A stretch of 33,821 nt of DNA from contig JAIDHX010000053.1 of assembly GCA_029053015.1 (NCBI GenBank), positions 1-33,821 of the forward strand, written 5' to 3'. Source of the DNA: Lachnospiraceae bacterium (lineage in GTDB: Bacteria; Bacillota; Clostridia; Lachnospirales; Lachnospiraceae). The translations under genes were made by a program, and so were the position numbers. Shown here one piece after another: positions 1-8,094 of the stretch. A model generated the notes under the pieces. That model did no database searches and was not told where the DNA came from. It saw nothing but the letters and a program-made list of their open reading frames with translations. The stretch's first letter is position 1. Each line of letters opens with the position of its first letter.

Positions 1-1152
1 TGTGGAAATATGGGACATCTTGTCGCCGAAGCCTAACTGGTTGACTGCTGCTGCAGAATCGCCGCCGCCGATAATCGTGGTAGCTTCTGTCTCAGCCAGT
101 GCCTTTGCAACCGCAATGGTACCCTCTGCCAAAGTAGGATTCTCAAACACGCCCATAGGTCCGTTCCAAACTACGGTCTTGGCAGACTTCACAGCATCTG
201 CAAACATTTCAGCCGTCTTGGGTCCGATATCGCAGCCCTCTCTGTCAGCAGGCATATTGGTCACATCATATACCTCTACCTCAACAGGAGCGTCGATGGG
301 ATTCGGGAACTCCGTAATCGTAACGGAATCTACCGGAAGCAGCAGCTTCTTGCCAAGCTTCTCTGCCTTTTCCATCATTTCCTTGCAGTAGTCAATCTTG
401 CTGTCATCTACCAGAGACTTGCCGATTTCATAGCCCTGTGCCTTTAAGAAGGTATAAGCCATGCCGCCGCCGATAATCAAAGTATCGCACTTCTCCAGCA
501 GGTTGGAGATTACATTTAATTTGTCCGCAACCTTTGCGCCGCCCAGAATAGCCACGAAAGGTCTTACCGGATTTTCCACAGCGTTGCCGAGGAAGTTGAT
601 TTCCTTCTGCATCAGGTAGCCTACCACATTGGAGCCGCCCTTCTCAGAGATAAATTTGGTAACGCCTTCCACAGACGCATGTGCCCTGTGGGAAGAACCG
701 AAAGCATCACATACATAATCGTCTGCCAAATCTGCCAGTTCTTTGCTGAAAGCTTCGCCGTTCTTGGTCTCCTCTGCACCGCGGAAGCGGGTGTTCTGCA
801 GCAGTACCACGTCGCCTTCATTCATAGCCTCAACTGCTTTTGTCGCAGCCTCGCCTGTTACATTGTAATCTGCAACGAAGTTTACTTCCTTGCCCAGCTT
901 TTCGGAAAGCCTCTTTGCAACCGGTGCCAAGGACTCGCCTTCGTTGGGGCCGTTCTTTACCTTGCCCAAATGGGAGCAGAGAATCACTTTGCCGCCATCG
1001 TTAAGCAGCTTCTGAATCGTGGGAAGCGCTGCTGTAATACGTGTCTCGTCGGTAATCTCGCCGTTCTTTAAAGGTACGTTGAAGTCACAACGCACCAGAA
1101 CTCTTTTTCCCTTTACGTTAATGTCGTCTACTGATTTTTTGTTTAAACCCAT
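1..1152 (-). CDS. pgk: Phosphoglycerate kinase (3' end cut off by the window edge)
   Basis: Glycolytic enzyme that moves phosphate from 1,3-bisphosphoglycerate to ADP in the cytoplasm. Translation from the ATG at 1152 starts [20 protein letters not shown] and continues with RCDFNVP, the usual PGK N-terminus. The last visible residues read [14 protein letters not shown], which in this family directly precedes the GGGAS nucleotide-binding loop near the C-terminus, so only about 20 residues are missing. There are 384 codons in the window and no stop. A GGAGG ribosome binding site lies 9 bases before the start. The gene follows gap on the same strand, as is common in Firmicutes, but a strong terminator hairpin lies between them, so pgk depends on readthrough or a promoter I did not locate. 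Identification is secure. Confidence 0.97.
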   Translation of the reverse strand, partial: MGLNKKSVDDINVKGKRVLVRCDFNVPLKNGEITDETRITAALPTIQKLLNDGGKVILCSHLGKVKNGPNEGESLAPVAKRLSEKLGKEVNFVADYNVTGEAATKAVEAMNEGDVVLLQNTRFRGAEETKNGEAFSKELADLADDYVCDAFGSSHRAHASVEGVTKFISEKGGSNVVGYLMQKEINFLGNAVENPVRPFVAILGGAKVADKLNVISNLLEKCDTLIIGGGMAYTFLKAQGYEIGKSLVDDSKIDYCKEMMEKAEKLGKKLLLPVDSVTITEFPNPIDAPVEVEVYDVTNMPADREGCDIGPKTAEMFADAVKSAKTVVWNGPMGVFENPTLAEGTIAVAKALAETEATTIIGGGDSAAAVNQLGFGDKMSHIST

Positions 1153-1181
1153 TGTTTCAATACCTCCGTTTCATTGTGAAT

Positions 1182-1211
1182 AAAAAGGGTCCGGTCCATA
1201 AGACCGGACCC
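1182..1211 (-). terminator. Rho-independent terminator between gap and pgk
   Basis: On the minus strand a perfect 10-bp GC-rich stem (arms 1202-1211 and 1187-1196) with a 5-base loop is followed at once by five T residues (1182-1186). It lies downstream of the gap stop and upstream of the pgk ribosome binding site, so it should end or attenuate gap transcripts before pgk. Confidence 0.9.
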
Positions 1212-1234
1212 TGATAGGTCTAAAGTGCTTTCGC

Positions 1235-2248
1235 TTATGCCAGCTCGCTGAAATACTTGATGGTACGAACCATCTGGCTGGTGTAGCTGTTCTCATTGTC
1301 ATACCATGAAACAACCTGAACTAAGCTGTTGCCGTCTTCCATCTTGGAAACCATGGTCTGGGTTGCATCAAAGATGGAGCCGTAGGTGCTGCCGATAACG
1401 TCGGAGGATACGATTTCATCCTCGTTGTAACCGAAGGACTCAGTTGCTGCAGCCTTCATTGCTTCGTTGATACCTTCCTTGGTAACCTCACCCTTTACAA
1501 CTGCTACTAAGATAGTGGTTGAACCGGTAGGGGTCGGAACACGCTGTGCGGAGCCGATAAGCTTGCCGTTCAGTTCAGGAATAACAAGACCGATTGCCTT
1601 TGCAGCGCCGGTGGAGTTAGGAACGATGTTGCATGCGCCTGCACGGCTTCTTCTCAAATCGCCCTTTCTCTGAGGTCCGTCAAGAATCATCTGATCGCCG
1701 GTGTAAGCATGTACAGTGGTCATGATACCGCTCTGGATTTCTGCGAAATCATTGAGAGCCTTAGCCATGGGAGCAAGGCAGTTGGTTGTACAGGAAGCAG
1801 CGGAGATAACAGTATCATCCGGCTTCAAGGTGTCATGGTTTACATTGTATACGATGGTAGGAAGGTCATTGCCTGCAGGAGCAGAAATAACAACCTTGCG
1901 CGCGCCTGCTGTGATATGAGCAGATGCCTTATCCTTTGAGGTATAGAAGCCTGTACACTCTAAAACTACGTCAACCTTCAACTCACCCCAGGGAAGCTTG
2001 GAAGCGTCTGCTTCTTTGTAGATGGTGATGGTCTTGCCGTTTACGGTGATGCTGTCTTCGCCTGCTTCTACGGAATCAGCATATTTGTACTTGCCCTGTG
2101 AAGAATCATACTTCAAAAGATGTGCTAACATCTTAGGGCTTGTCAAATCGTTGATTGCCACAACATCATATCCTTCTGCCTCAAACATCTGTCTGAATGC
2201 AAGACGACCGATACGGCCGAAACCATTGATTGCTACTCTTACTGCCAT
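1235..2248 (-). CDS. gap: Glyceraldehyde-3-phosphate dehydrogenase, type I
   Basis: Catalyses oxidative phosphorylation of glyceraldehyde-3-phosphate in glycolysis. The 337-residue protein has the normal family length. The Rossmann motif NGFGRIGR is at residues 8-15, and the N-D pair at residues 33-34 fits NAD preference. The catalytic cysteine is C153 in SCTTNC, with H180 in the TVHAY segment. The PTPTGS and WYDNE motifs are in their usual places near the C-terminus. The start at 2248 is preceded by a strong AGGAGG site. It is the first gene of a gap-pgk run, with its own promoter at 2321-2349 and a terminator at its 3' side. Nothing unusual is seen in the protein. Confidence 0.98.
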   Translation of the reverse strand: MAVRVAINGFGRIGRLAFRQMFEAEGYDVVAINDLTSPKMLAHLLKYDSSQGKYKYADSVEAGEDSITVNGKTITIYKEADASKLPWGELKVDVVLECTGFYTSKDKASAHITAGARKVVISAPAGNDLPTIVYNVNHDTLKPDDTVISAASCTTNCLAPMAKALNDFAEIQSGIMTTVHAYTGDQMILDGPQRKGDLRRSRAGACNIVPNSTGAAKAIGLVIPELNGKLIGSAQRVPTPTGSTTILVAVVKGEVTKEGINEAMKAAATESFGYNEDEIVSSDVIGSTYGSIFDATQTMVSKMEDGNSLVQVVSWYDNENSYTSQMVRTIKYFSELA

Positions 2249-2320
2249 TTTAGTTTCCTCCTAAAATTTTATATTTGTTTGATCCAATCTTATGATTGTC
2301 AAATTTTTATCAGCATATCC

Positions 2321-2349
2321 ATTTTACCTAATTCCCATTGATAATTCAA
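2321..2349 (-). promoter_or_regulatory. Housekeeping (sigma-A) promoter of gap
   Basis: On the minus strand TTGAAT (2344-2349) is separated by exactly 17 bases from TAAAAT (2321-2326), about 70 bases upstream of the gap start. Spacing and hexamers match the sigma-A consensus. Confidence 0.75.
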
Positions 2350-2427
2350 GATGTAAATCGAAAATATTTCCCATTTCAGGTAAATTTTATATATTTTTCA
2401 AATTCTTTACTCCCTAAGTCTGTTTTC

Positions 2428-2436
2428 TGTTATAAT
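2428..2436 (+). promoter_or_regulatory. Extended -10 promoter candidate for the PHP-domain gene
   Basis: TGTTATAAT is a textbook extended -10 element 93 bases before the PHP gene start. No good -35 hexamer is seen at normal spacing, which an extended -10 can compensate for. The leader that follows contains a T-rich-loop hairpin (GCGGC 2496-2500 with GCCGC 2512-2516) just before the ribosome binding site. I do not recognise this as a known riboswitch. Confidence 0.5.
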
Positions 2437-2529
2437 AAAAGGCGGCTGCAAAGGAGAGTTTCGCAAACGTTTCCTATATTATTATAAGTAGAACCGCGGC
2501 TTTTTTGTATCGCCGCAGAAAGGACAATT

Positions 2530-3348
2530 ATGGCAATTACAGCAGATTTTCACCTTCACTCCTCTTTTTCCGGCGACAGCACGGAACCTATGGAAAACAT
2601 GATTCTGAGCGCTATCGAAAAGGGACTGACTCATATCTGTTTTACTGAGCATATGGATATGGATTATCCGGTTTCCGAAGGCACCCCCGAGGGCACCTTC
2701 CTTGTCAACACCGACTCCTACCTTTATGATTTGGCACGCTTCAAGAATAAGTACAGCGAAAGGATTCAGATTCTTTTCGGCATAGAGCTTGGCTTACAGC
2801 CCCACCTTGCAAAGGAACTTGCCCTTTACACCCATCTGCATGAATTTGATTTTATCATCGGCTCCACGCATATTGTAAATGGAAAAGACCCTTACTGCCC
2901 CGAATTTTACGAAAACCGCAGCGAGGAAGAAGCCTACCGCGAATATTTTGAAGGCATTATCGAAAACATCAGAAAAGTCCGCCATTTTGACGTGTTTGGT
3001 CATCTGGACTATGTAGTGCGCTACGGCCCTGACAAGGACAAAAACTATTCTTACGCCAAATATAAAGACTTATTTGATACTATGCTGACGCTCCTTTTAG
3101 AGCATGAAAAAGGGATTGAACTGAATACGGGAAGCCTGCGGCGCGGCACAAAAGACGTGAGCCCCTGCAGAGAAGTGCTGAAAAGATACCGTGAACTGGG
3201 CGGCGAGGTGATTACCGTCGGCTCTGATGCCCACTGCGCAAAAGATATCGCCGCCGATTTCCACCTCGCCACCGAAATTCTCAAAGACTGCGGCTTCCGC
3301 TACTACTGTATCTTCGAAAAACGACTTCCTGAATACAAAAAACTATAA
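2530..3348 (+). CDS. PHP-domain phosphatase, HisJ/HisK histidinol-phosphatase family
   Basis: A 272-residue PHP-fold metal-dependent phosphoesterase. The metal-binding motifs appear in order: H-x-H at residues 8-10, TEH in the CFTEHMD segment, GSTH in the middle, GHLD before the second half, and GSDAH near the C-terminus. Length and motif order fit the HisJ/HisK family, which removes phosphate from histidinol-phosphate in histidine synthesis. No other his genes are nearby, so the substrate is inferred from family only and another small phosphate ester is possible. The ribosome binding site AAAGGA sits just upstream of the ATG. The gene stands alone on the plus strand and runs convergently into the small unknown gene at 3422-3964. 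Confidence 0.85.
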   Translation: MAITADFHLHSSFSGDSTEPMENMILSAIEKGLTHICFTEHMDMDYPVSEGTPEGTFLVNTDSYLYDLARFKNKYSERIQILFGIELGLQPHLAKELALYTHLHEFDFIIGSTHIVNGKDPYCPEFYENRSEEEAYREYFEGIIENIRKVRHFDVFGHLDYVVRYGPDKDKNYSYAKYKDLFDTMLTLLLEHEKGIELNTGSLRRGTKDVSPCREVLKRYRELGGEVITVGSDAHCAKDIAADFHLATEILKDCGFRYYCIFEKRLPEYKKL

Positions 3349-3363
3349 TTCTCCGCAAAACCG

Positions 3364-3448
3364 GAAGAATGACCTCCGGTCATTCTTCGTGGAATGATTA
3401 GATAATCTTAGGCGCTGTTTTTTAGCGCCTTAGATTATCTTCATTCCA
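3364..3448. terminator. Double hairpin between convergent genes
   Basis: Two inverted repeats lie between the PHP gene and its convergent neighbour. The first has 10-bp arms at 3364-3373 and 3379-3388 with a 5-base loop. The second has long arms at 3390-3416 and 3424-3448 that match almost perfectly, with a T-rich loop between. The right arm of the second encodes the last eight codons of the minus-strand gene. Neither is followed by a strong T run, so termination from both sides is an inference from position. Confidence 0.6.
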
Positions 3449-3964
3449 TTGGCACATGACTACAATCTTCTCCGGCGTGGTCTGCGCCGGTATGCTTCTT
3501 GTGCTCATATTGTACATAACAAGGAGATAATGCCCTGCCGGAGAGCCGTAAAACGTCTGATTGTTGGACGTAACCACCGGTACATTTCTCGTCACGTTCA
3601 GTTTCAGGGTATTGTCGGTGTTTACGAGGCGCTTATCAAAATACCCTGCCGCCACATTTACCGCAGTTTCCACTGACACCACTGCCACCGCGCCGAACTG
3701 CGGCGGATAGATAAGGATTGCCGGCAAATCGGCATTATATATAAAATGCGCTTCCATTCCCTGAGAAAGGGACACAAAGTCTGCAATATAAGTTTCCGGC
3801 GTCACAACAAAATTGATCGTACCGCTCTCTCTGGTTTCCACTGACACAAACCGGCTGCAATCACTGCCGCCGCTTCTCTGCAGGGGATTTATCCTCACAA
3901 TCCTTCCCGTAACTACCTTGTAGGTAGTTCTTTCCTGTAATTTCCATGGTTCCATATAATCCAT
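3422..3964 (-). CDS. Conserved-looking hypothetical protein, about 180 residues
   Basis: I do not recognise this family. The protein begins MDYMEPWKLQERTTYKVVTG and looks like a soluble, mostly beta-strand protein with no signal peptide or membrane segment. Alternating hydrophobic strands such as AILIYPPQFGAVAVVSV and HYLLVMYNM are visible. The ATG at 3964 is preferred because AGCAGG precedes it at a usable distance. A TTG nine bases earlier could extend it by three residues. It begins 41 bases after mnmA on the same strand, so the two are probably co-transcribed, which does not by itself assign a function. Its final eight codons form one arm of a large hairpin with the intergenic DNA. Confidence 0.7.
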   Translation of the reverse strand: MDYMEPWKLQERTTYKVVTGRIVRINPLQRSGGSDCSRFVSVETRESGTINFVVTPETYIADFVSLSQGMEAHFIYNADLPAILIYPPQFGAVAVVSVETAVNVAAGYFDKRLVNTDNTLKLNVTRNVPVVTSNNQTFYGSPAGHYLLVMYNMSTRSIPAQTTPEKIVVMCQWNEDNLRR

Positions 3965-4005
3965 ACGATTCAACCTGCTTTCTTTTTTCTTATTTTATGC
4001 ACTGT

Positions 4006-5130
4006 TTACAGTATCGTGCCGCCTCCCAGCACATAATCGTCCTGATAGAATACGACCGCCTGACCCGGCGTGACCGCCCGCACCGGTTCGTCAAAGGTGC
4101 ATTTTATCCTGCCATCCTTCTGTTTTTCCAACAGACAGGGCGCGCCCGCGTGAGCATACCGTATTTTGACCTTGGCGCGCACCGGCTCTGTCATATCTTC
4201 GACTGCCATATAGTTTACCTTGTGGCAGAAGAGCACATTGGTATATAAATCTTCACTTTCCCCAATTACCACCTCGTTTGTATCCGGTCTGATTTTTGTC
4301 ACAAACACAGGACTTCCCATCGCCAGATTCAGCCCCTTCCGCTGTCCGATGGTATAATGGACAATCCCTTTATGCTCTCCTAAAACGGTGCCATCCGCTC
4401 TCACAAAACTGCCGCTGCCGGGCAGTCTTTCCCCCGCTTCTCTTGCAAGGAAAGCGCCATAATCCCTGTCCGGTATAAAACAGATATCCTGACTGTCCGG
4501 CTTTGCCGCAACCGGCAGGGCAAGCCGCTCTGCTATGGCACGAATTTCTTCCTTTGTATAGTCGCCTGCCGGCATCAGCGTGTGCGCAAGCTGCTCCTGC
4601 GTCAGATTGTACAGCGCATAGGTCTGATCCTTTTTTGCCGCAGCAGCATTTTTAACCGTATATCTGCCGTTTTGCAGCCTTTCAATCCTTGCGTAATGCC
4701 CCGTGGCAACATAGTCAGCGCCCATTTCCCTGCCTCTGCCCAAAAGCGCCTCCCATTTTATATAGCGGTTGCAGACATTGCAGGGATTGGGTGTTCTGCC
4801 GTGCAGGTACTCCTCCACAAAATAATCCACGACACAGCGCTTAAATTCCTTCGTAAAATCTATCACATAATGCGGAATTTCCAGCAAATCTGCAACTTTT
4901 TTCGCGTCCTGTGCCGCACTGCCATCTTCCGTCGGTGCACTGCTGCCTTCCGTCAGCACATTCCCATCTTCCGCTGACACAACGCATTTTTCTGCCGGTG
5001 CACTGCCATTACCTTCCTGCCACATCTGCATGGTAACGCCGATGACCTCATAGCCCGCTTCCTTTAAAAGATACGCCGCAACCGACGAATCCACGCCGCC
5101 CGACATACCCACTACAACCTTTTCCTTCAT
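4006..5130 (-). CDS. mnmA: tRNA 2-thiouridylase MnmA
   Basis: Puts sulfur on U34 of tRNAs for Lys, Glu and Gln, using ATP and a sulfur donor. The PP-loop motif SGGVDSS is at residues 10-16. The catalytic cysteine is C117 in NPCNVC, and the second active-site cysteine is C217 in SQDICF. HYTIGQRKG is in the usual central-to-late position. The 374 residues match the family, but residues about 38-75 contain a low-complexity acidic Ser/Ala/Glu/Gly stretch, longer than the usual short loop, where half-repeats such as SAPAE and SAPTED recur. The start at 5130 has GAGG upstream. It is the first gene of a two-gene run with the unknown protein at 3422-3964. Confidence 0.97.
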   Translation of the reverse strand: MKEKVVVGMSGGVDSSVAAYLLKEAGYEVIGVTMQMWQEGNGSAPAEKCVVSAEDGNVLTEGSSAPTEDGSAAQDAKKVADLLEIPHYVIDFTKEFKRCVVDYFVEEYLHGRTPNPCNVCNRYIKWEALLGRGREMGADYVATGHYARIERLQNGRYTVKNAAAAKKDQTYALYNLTQEQLAHTLMPAGDYTKEEIRAIAERLALPVAAKPDSQDICFIPDRDYGAFLAREAGERLPGSGSFVRADGTVLGEHKGIVHYTIGQRKGLNLAMGSPVFVTKIRPDTNEVVIGESEDLYTNVLFCHKVNYMAVEDMTEPVRAKVKIRYAHAGAPCLLEKQKDGRIKCTFDEPVRAVTPGQAVVFYQDDYVLGGGTIL

Positions 5131-5241
5131 GGGTTTCCTCTTTCCGTTTCCTGTTTTCTTTACTCTAGCATGGTTTTCGCTTTTCGTCCATCAAAAAAAA
5201 TGGGGAGAGCATTGCAAAACGCAGAGATTATGCCGTTGTCA

Positions 5242-5378
5242 TTGTGTACATTGGATATTCCAACGCAGACTCGCTTTCGCTCCGAGCCAGCCGTAGCGGT
5301 ACGTAAGCTGCCAAAATACGGCAGCTAAGTACCGACGGCTGGCAAGGGTCTGCTTATGGAATATCCAATGTACACAAT
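5242..5378 (+). repeat. Long nested hairpin element, copy A
   Basis: Outer arms 5241-5262 and 5357-5378 are perfectly complementary over 22 bases. Inside, in order, come a second short pairing (5265-5270 with 5348-5353), the patch CGCTTTCGCTCCGA (5272-5285), stem 1 (5286-5294 with 5335-5343), AGCGGTACGTAAG (5295-5307), an apical stem, and CTAAGTACCG (5325-5334). The same order of parts occurs in copies B (16799-16921) and C (17019-17177). The element contains no open reading frame of note. Confidence 0.85.
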
Positions 5379-5407
5379 TCGAAACCGGCAAACGGGAGTT
5401 TCGCAAT
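5346..5407 (+). repeat. 62-base dispersed repeat, copy 1
   Basis: This stretch covers the right outer arm of hairpin copy A plus about 29 bases of flank. It matches the reverse complement of 28508-28569 at 57 of 62 positions with no gaps, counted by eye. Confidence 0.9.
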
Positions 5408-5458
5408 GCCTAATTAAAAAAATATTAGGAAGCTGCGGAACTTCCACTCAGTACACAG

Positions 5459-5531
5459 GAAATAGTCAAGATAGACAAAATAAGGGCGACTTGCCATGCT
5501 TCGGAGGCGTTTTGTCTATCTTGACTATTTC
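5459..5531. repeat. Second long palindrome, 22-bp perfect arms
   Basis: Arms 5459-5480 and 5510-5531 are perfectly complementary and enclose a 29-base centre. The arm sequence does not resemble the A/B/C family. It could act as a terminator or attenuator in the flippase leader, or be a small non-coding mobile repeat. No T run follows on either side. Confidence 0.8.
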
Positions 5532-5637
5532 CGTCACTCGCAAAGAGAATTTCGCTGGTGCCTACTCTAAAACCCGTTCTGTCAAGCCTTTTCTTCGAAT
5601 ATATTTATCAAGAACACTGCCGCATGGAGCGTTTTTC

Positions 5638-7011
5638 ATGAAGCGAAGCAATCCTTTTATCACAGGCACTATTATCCTCACTCTGACAGGTCTTTTAAGC
5701 CGCCTTATCGGCTTTTTTTACCGGATTTATCTATCCCGTCTCTTCGGTGAAGAGGGGATGGGCGTCTACCAGCTTTTAAGTCCCGTCCTGGCTCTCACTT
5801 TTTCCATCACAGCCGCCGGTCTTCAGACCGCCATTTCTAAATATGTGGCAGGGGAAGCTTCTTCCAAAAGCTATAAATCCTCCTTCCGCTTCCTGATGAC
5901 GGGACTTGCGCTCTCTCTGCTGCTTTCCCTTCCCTGCATGGGCGTTATGCTGCATTTTTCAGAATTTATCGCAGCAAAGTTTCTGTTAGAGCCGCGCACC
6001 GCCTCCATGCTGCGCATCATTGCCCTTTCCGTTCCGCTCGGCGCTGTCCATTCCTGCATCAACGGCTATTTTTATGGTGTCAAAAAAGCAGGTCTTCCCG
6101 CGGCTACGCAGCTTATCGAGCAGTTTTTCAGGGTGGCATGCGTCTTTCTTGCAAGCTTTCTGGCAGACGGACGGGGAACTGCTCCGACAATCAATGTGGC
6201 GGTTGTCGGTCTGGTAGTCGGAGAGTTCGGTGCGATGATAGTCTCCATCCTTGCCGTTTACCTGCGTTTCTGCCGGCTTTCCTCCACAAAAGGCCTGCGT
6301 GAAAACGCGGTAAAGGTGCTGCATCCCGTATCCGCCTACTTTTCCGCTGCCGCAAAACTGCTTGCGCTTTCTATTCCGCTCTCCCTCAACCGCATTGTCA
6401 TCAATTTGCTGCAGAGCATCGAGGCGGTCTATATTCCCAGCATGCTGCAGACCTATGGCTACGATTCCGCAACAGCGCTCAGTGTATACGGTGTACTGAC
6501 CGGAATGGCGCTCCCTCTTATTTTTTTCCCAAACGCGCTCACCGGCTCTATTTCCCTTATGCTCCTGCCTGTTGTCTCAGAAGCCGATGCCGCCGGTAAC
6601 CGGTCTGCGGTAAAACGTGCCGCCGGCAAAACCATATATTCCTGCCTGTTTTTGGGCGGTATCTGCACGCTGGGCTTCCTGATTCTGGGCCGTCCCGTCG
6701 GACTTCTTCTGTTCCACAGCGAGCTTGCCGGCATTTTTATCTGTTCCCTGAGCTTCATCTGTCCCTTTTTATACCTGTGCGCCACCCTCACCAGTATTCT
6801 GCACGGCCTCGGCAAAGCCGGCAGTGTCTTTTTTGTCAATGTAAGCTCCCTTTTGATACGGCTTGCTTTTGTCTTTTGGCTGCTGCCCCGCTTCGGCATC
6901 GACAGTTACATAGCCGGCATGCTGCTTTCCCAGATTTATTCCGCCGGCCTCCTTTTGCTTTTCCTGAAAAGAATCATAGGGAAAAATGAAAAGTCTTGCA
7001 CCCGTTTCTGA
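5638..7011 (+). CDS. MOP-family polysaccharide or lipid flippase, SpoVB-like
   Basis: A 457-residue integral membrane protein with about 12-14 hydrophobic segments spread along its whole length. It begins MKRSNPFITGTIILTLTGLL, and the following SRLIGFFYRIYLSRLFGEEGMGVYQL segment is the typical start of the SpoVB / polysaccharide-biosynthesis branch of the MOP superfamily. Members flip lipid-linked sugars or peptidoglycan precursors across the membrane. SpoVB acts in spore cortex formation, and that role is plausible here because spoIIM is nearby, but Firmicutes usually carry several paralogs. The ATG at 5638 is chosen because GGAG lies 8 bases upstream and the family N-terminus begins there. 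Its stop lies inside the promoter of the next gene. Confidence 0.88.
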   Translation: MKRSNPFITGTIILTLTGLLSRLIGFFYRIYLSRLFGEEGMGVYQLLSPVLALTFSITAAGLQTAISKYVAGEASSKSYKSSFRFLMTGLALSLLLSLPCMGVMLHFSEFIAAKFLLEPRTASMLRIIALSVPLGAVHSCINGYFYGVKKAGLPAATQLIEQFFRVACVFLASFLADGRGTAPTINVAVVGLVVGEFGAMIVSILAVYLRFCRLSSTKGLRENAVKVLHPVSAYFSAAAKLLALSIPLSLNRIVINLLQSIEAVYIPSMLQTYGYDSATALSVYGVLTGMALPLIFFPNALTGSISLMLLPVVSEADAAGNRSAVKRAAGKTIYSCLFLGGICTLGFLILGRPVGLLLFHSELAGIFICSLSFICPFLYLCATLTSILHGLGKAGSVFFVNVSSLLIRLAFVFWLLPRFGIDSYIAGMLLSQIYSAGLLLLFLKRIIGKNEKSCTRF

Positions 7012-7024
7012 TTTATTATATAAT
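6996..7024 (+). promoter_or_regulatory. Promoter of the DAHP synthase gene
   Basis: TTGCAC (6996-7001), a 17-base spacer and a perfect TATAAT (7019-7024) lie 36 bases before the start. The -35 hexamer and part of the spacer are within the last codons of the flippase gene, whose stop ends at 7011. Confidence 0.75.
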
Positions 7025-7059
7025 GTCTATCGTATTTTAAGGAAAGGTACGGTATTGAC

Positions 7060-8088
7060 ATGAGCTTTGAATTTATAAAGAAACTGCCCACTCCGGCAGA
7101 AATCAGGGAACAGTTCCCCCTGCCGGATGAGCTGGCAAAGATTAAAGAACAACGGGATGCAGAAATCAAGGACGTTTTCACCGGAAAAAGTAATAAATTT
7201 CTGGTTATCATCGGTCCCTGCTCCGCCGACAACGAGGACTCCGTCTGCGACTATGTAAACAGACTGGCTAAAGTCAACGAAAAGGTGAAGGACAAGCTGC
7301 TTATCATTCCCCGCATTTATACCAACAAACCTAGAACCACCGGTGAAGGCTATAAAGGCATTGTTTCGCAGCCCGACCCCGAAAAAAAGCCCGACTTTCT
7401 CGCCGGACTTATTGCCATGAGGAAAATGCAGATTCGCGCCATTGAAGAAAGCGGCCTGACCGCTGCGGATGAAATGCTCTATCCCGAAAACTGGCGTTAC
7501 GTTTCCGATATCCTGTCCTATGTGGCTATCGGCGCGCGCTCTGTGGAGGATCAACAGCACCGGCTTGCCTGCAGCGGCTTTGATGTGCCTGCCGGCATGA
7601 AAAACCCTACCAGCGGCGATTTTTCCGTCATGCTCAATTCCGTGCACGCGGCACAGCACCCCCATTCTTTCATCTACAGGGGCTGGGAGGTTAAGACTAC
7701 CGGAAATGAACTGGCGCACACAGTGCTTCGCGGTGCCACTAACAAGCATGGACGTAATCTTCCCAACTATCACTATGAAGATTTAAATACCCTTTTAACG
7801 CTCTACAACGAACGAGAGTTAAAGAATCCGGCATGCATCATCGACTCCAACCACAGCAACTCTAACAAACAGTTTGAGCAGCAGATTCGCATTGTCAAGG
7901 AGGTTATGCACAGCCGCAAGCTGAGTCCGGACATTCACAAACTGGTCAAGGGCGTTATGGTGGAAAGCTATATCGAGGAAGGCTGTCAAAAAGTAGGCGG
8001 CGGTATCTACGGCAAATCCATCACCGACCCGTGCCTTGGCTGGGCAGACACAGAACGATTGATTTACGATATTGCAGACTACGAATAG
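7060..8088 (+). CDS. aroF: 3-deoxy-7-phosphoheptulonate (DAHP) synthase, class I (AroF/G type)
   Basis: First enzyme of the shikimate pathway, joining phosphoenolpyruvate and erythrose-4-phosphate. The 342-residue protein carries the family signatures in order: IIGPCSADN, the KPRTTGEGYKG PEP-binding segment, IGARSVEDQQHR, PAGMKNPTSGD, DSNHSNS, and the C-terminal VGGGIYGKSITDPCLGW. This is the microbial AroF/G/H type, which is usually feedback-inhibited by an aromatic amino acid. Which one cannot be read from the sequence. AAGGAAAGG precedes the ATG at a slightly long distance. It has its own promoter overlapping the upstream gene and ends only 6 bases from the convergent spoIIM stop. No tryptophan or tyrosine leader peptide or T-box was seen. 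Confidence 0.97.
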   Translation: MSFEFIKKLPTPAEIREQFPLPDELAKIKEQRDAEIKDVFTGKSNKFLVIIGPCSADNEDSVCDYVNRLAKVNEKVKDKLLIIPRIYTNKPRTTGEGYKGIVSQPDPEKKPDFLAGLIAMRKMQIRAIEESGLTAADEMLYPENWRYVSDILSYVAIGARSVEDQQHRLACSGFDVPAGMKNPTSGDFSVMLNSVHAAQHPHSFIYRGWEVKTTGNELAHTVLRGATNKHGRNLPNYHYEDLNTLLTLYNERELKNPACIIDSNHSNSNKQFEQQIRIVKEVMHSRKLSPDIHKLVKGVMVESYIEEGCQKVGGGIYGKSITDPCLGWADTERLIYDIADYE

Positions 8089-8094
8089 AGAAAT

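Larger units (their letters stand above)
5131..5637. other. 507-base palindrome-rich intergenic region
   Basis: No gene is supported here. The region separates the divergent genes mnmA and the flippase. It contains a large nested hairpin (5242-5378), a 30-base flank that also recurs near 28.5 kb, and a second independent 22-bp palindrome (5459-5531). An open frame continuous with the flippase gene runs through this DNA from 5356, but it crosses both palindromes and has no membrane-protein or family character before the ATG at 5638. Confidence 0.8.

Noticed and set aside
2437..2529. Riboswitch or T-box in the PHP gene leader
   Set aside because: The leader is short and has only one small hairpin. 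No conserved T-box or known riboswitch core is visible.
5356..5637. A 94-residue N-terminal extension of the flippase in the same open frame
   Set aside because: It crosses two palindromes, lacks membrane character and a good ribosome binding site, and the family N-terminus with GGAG upstream begins at 5638.
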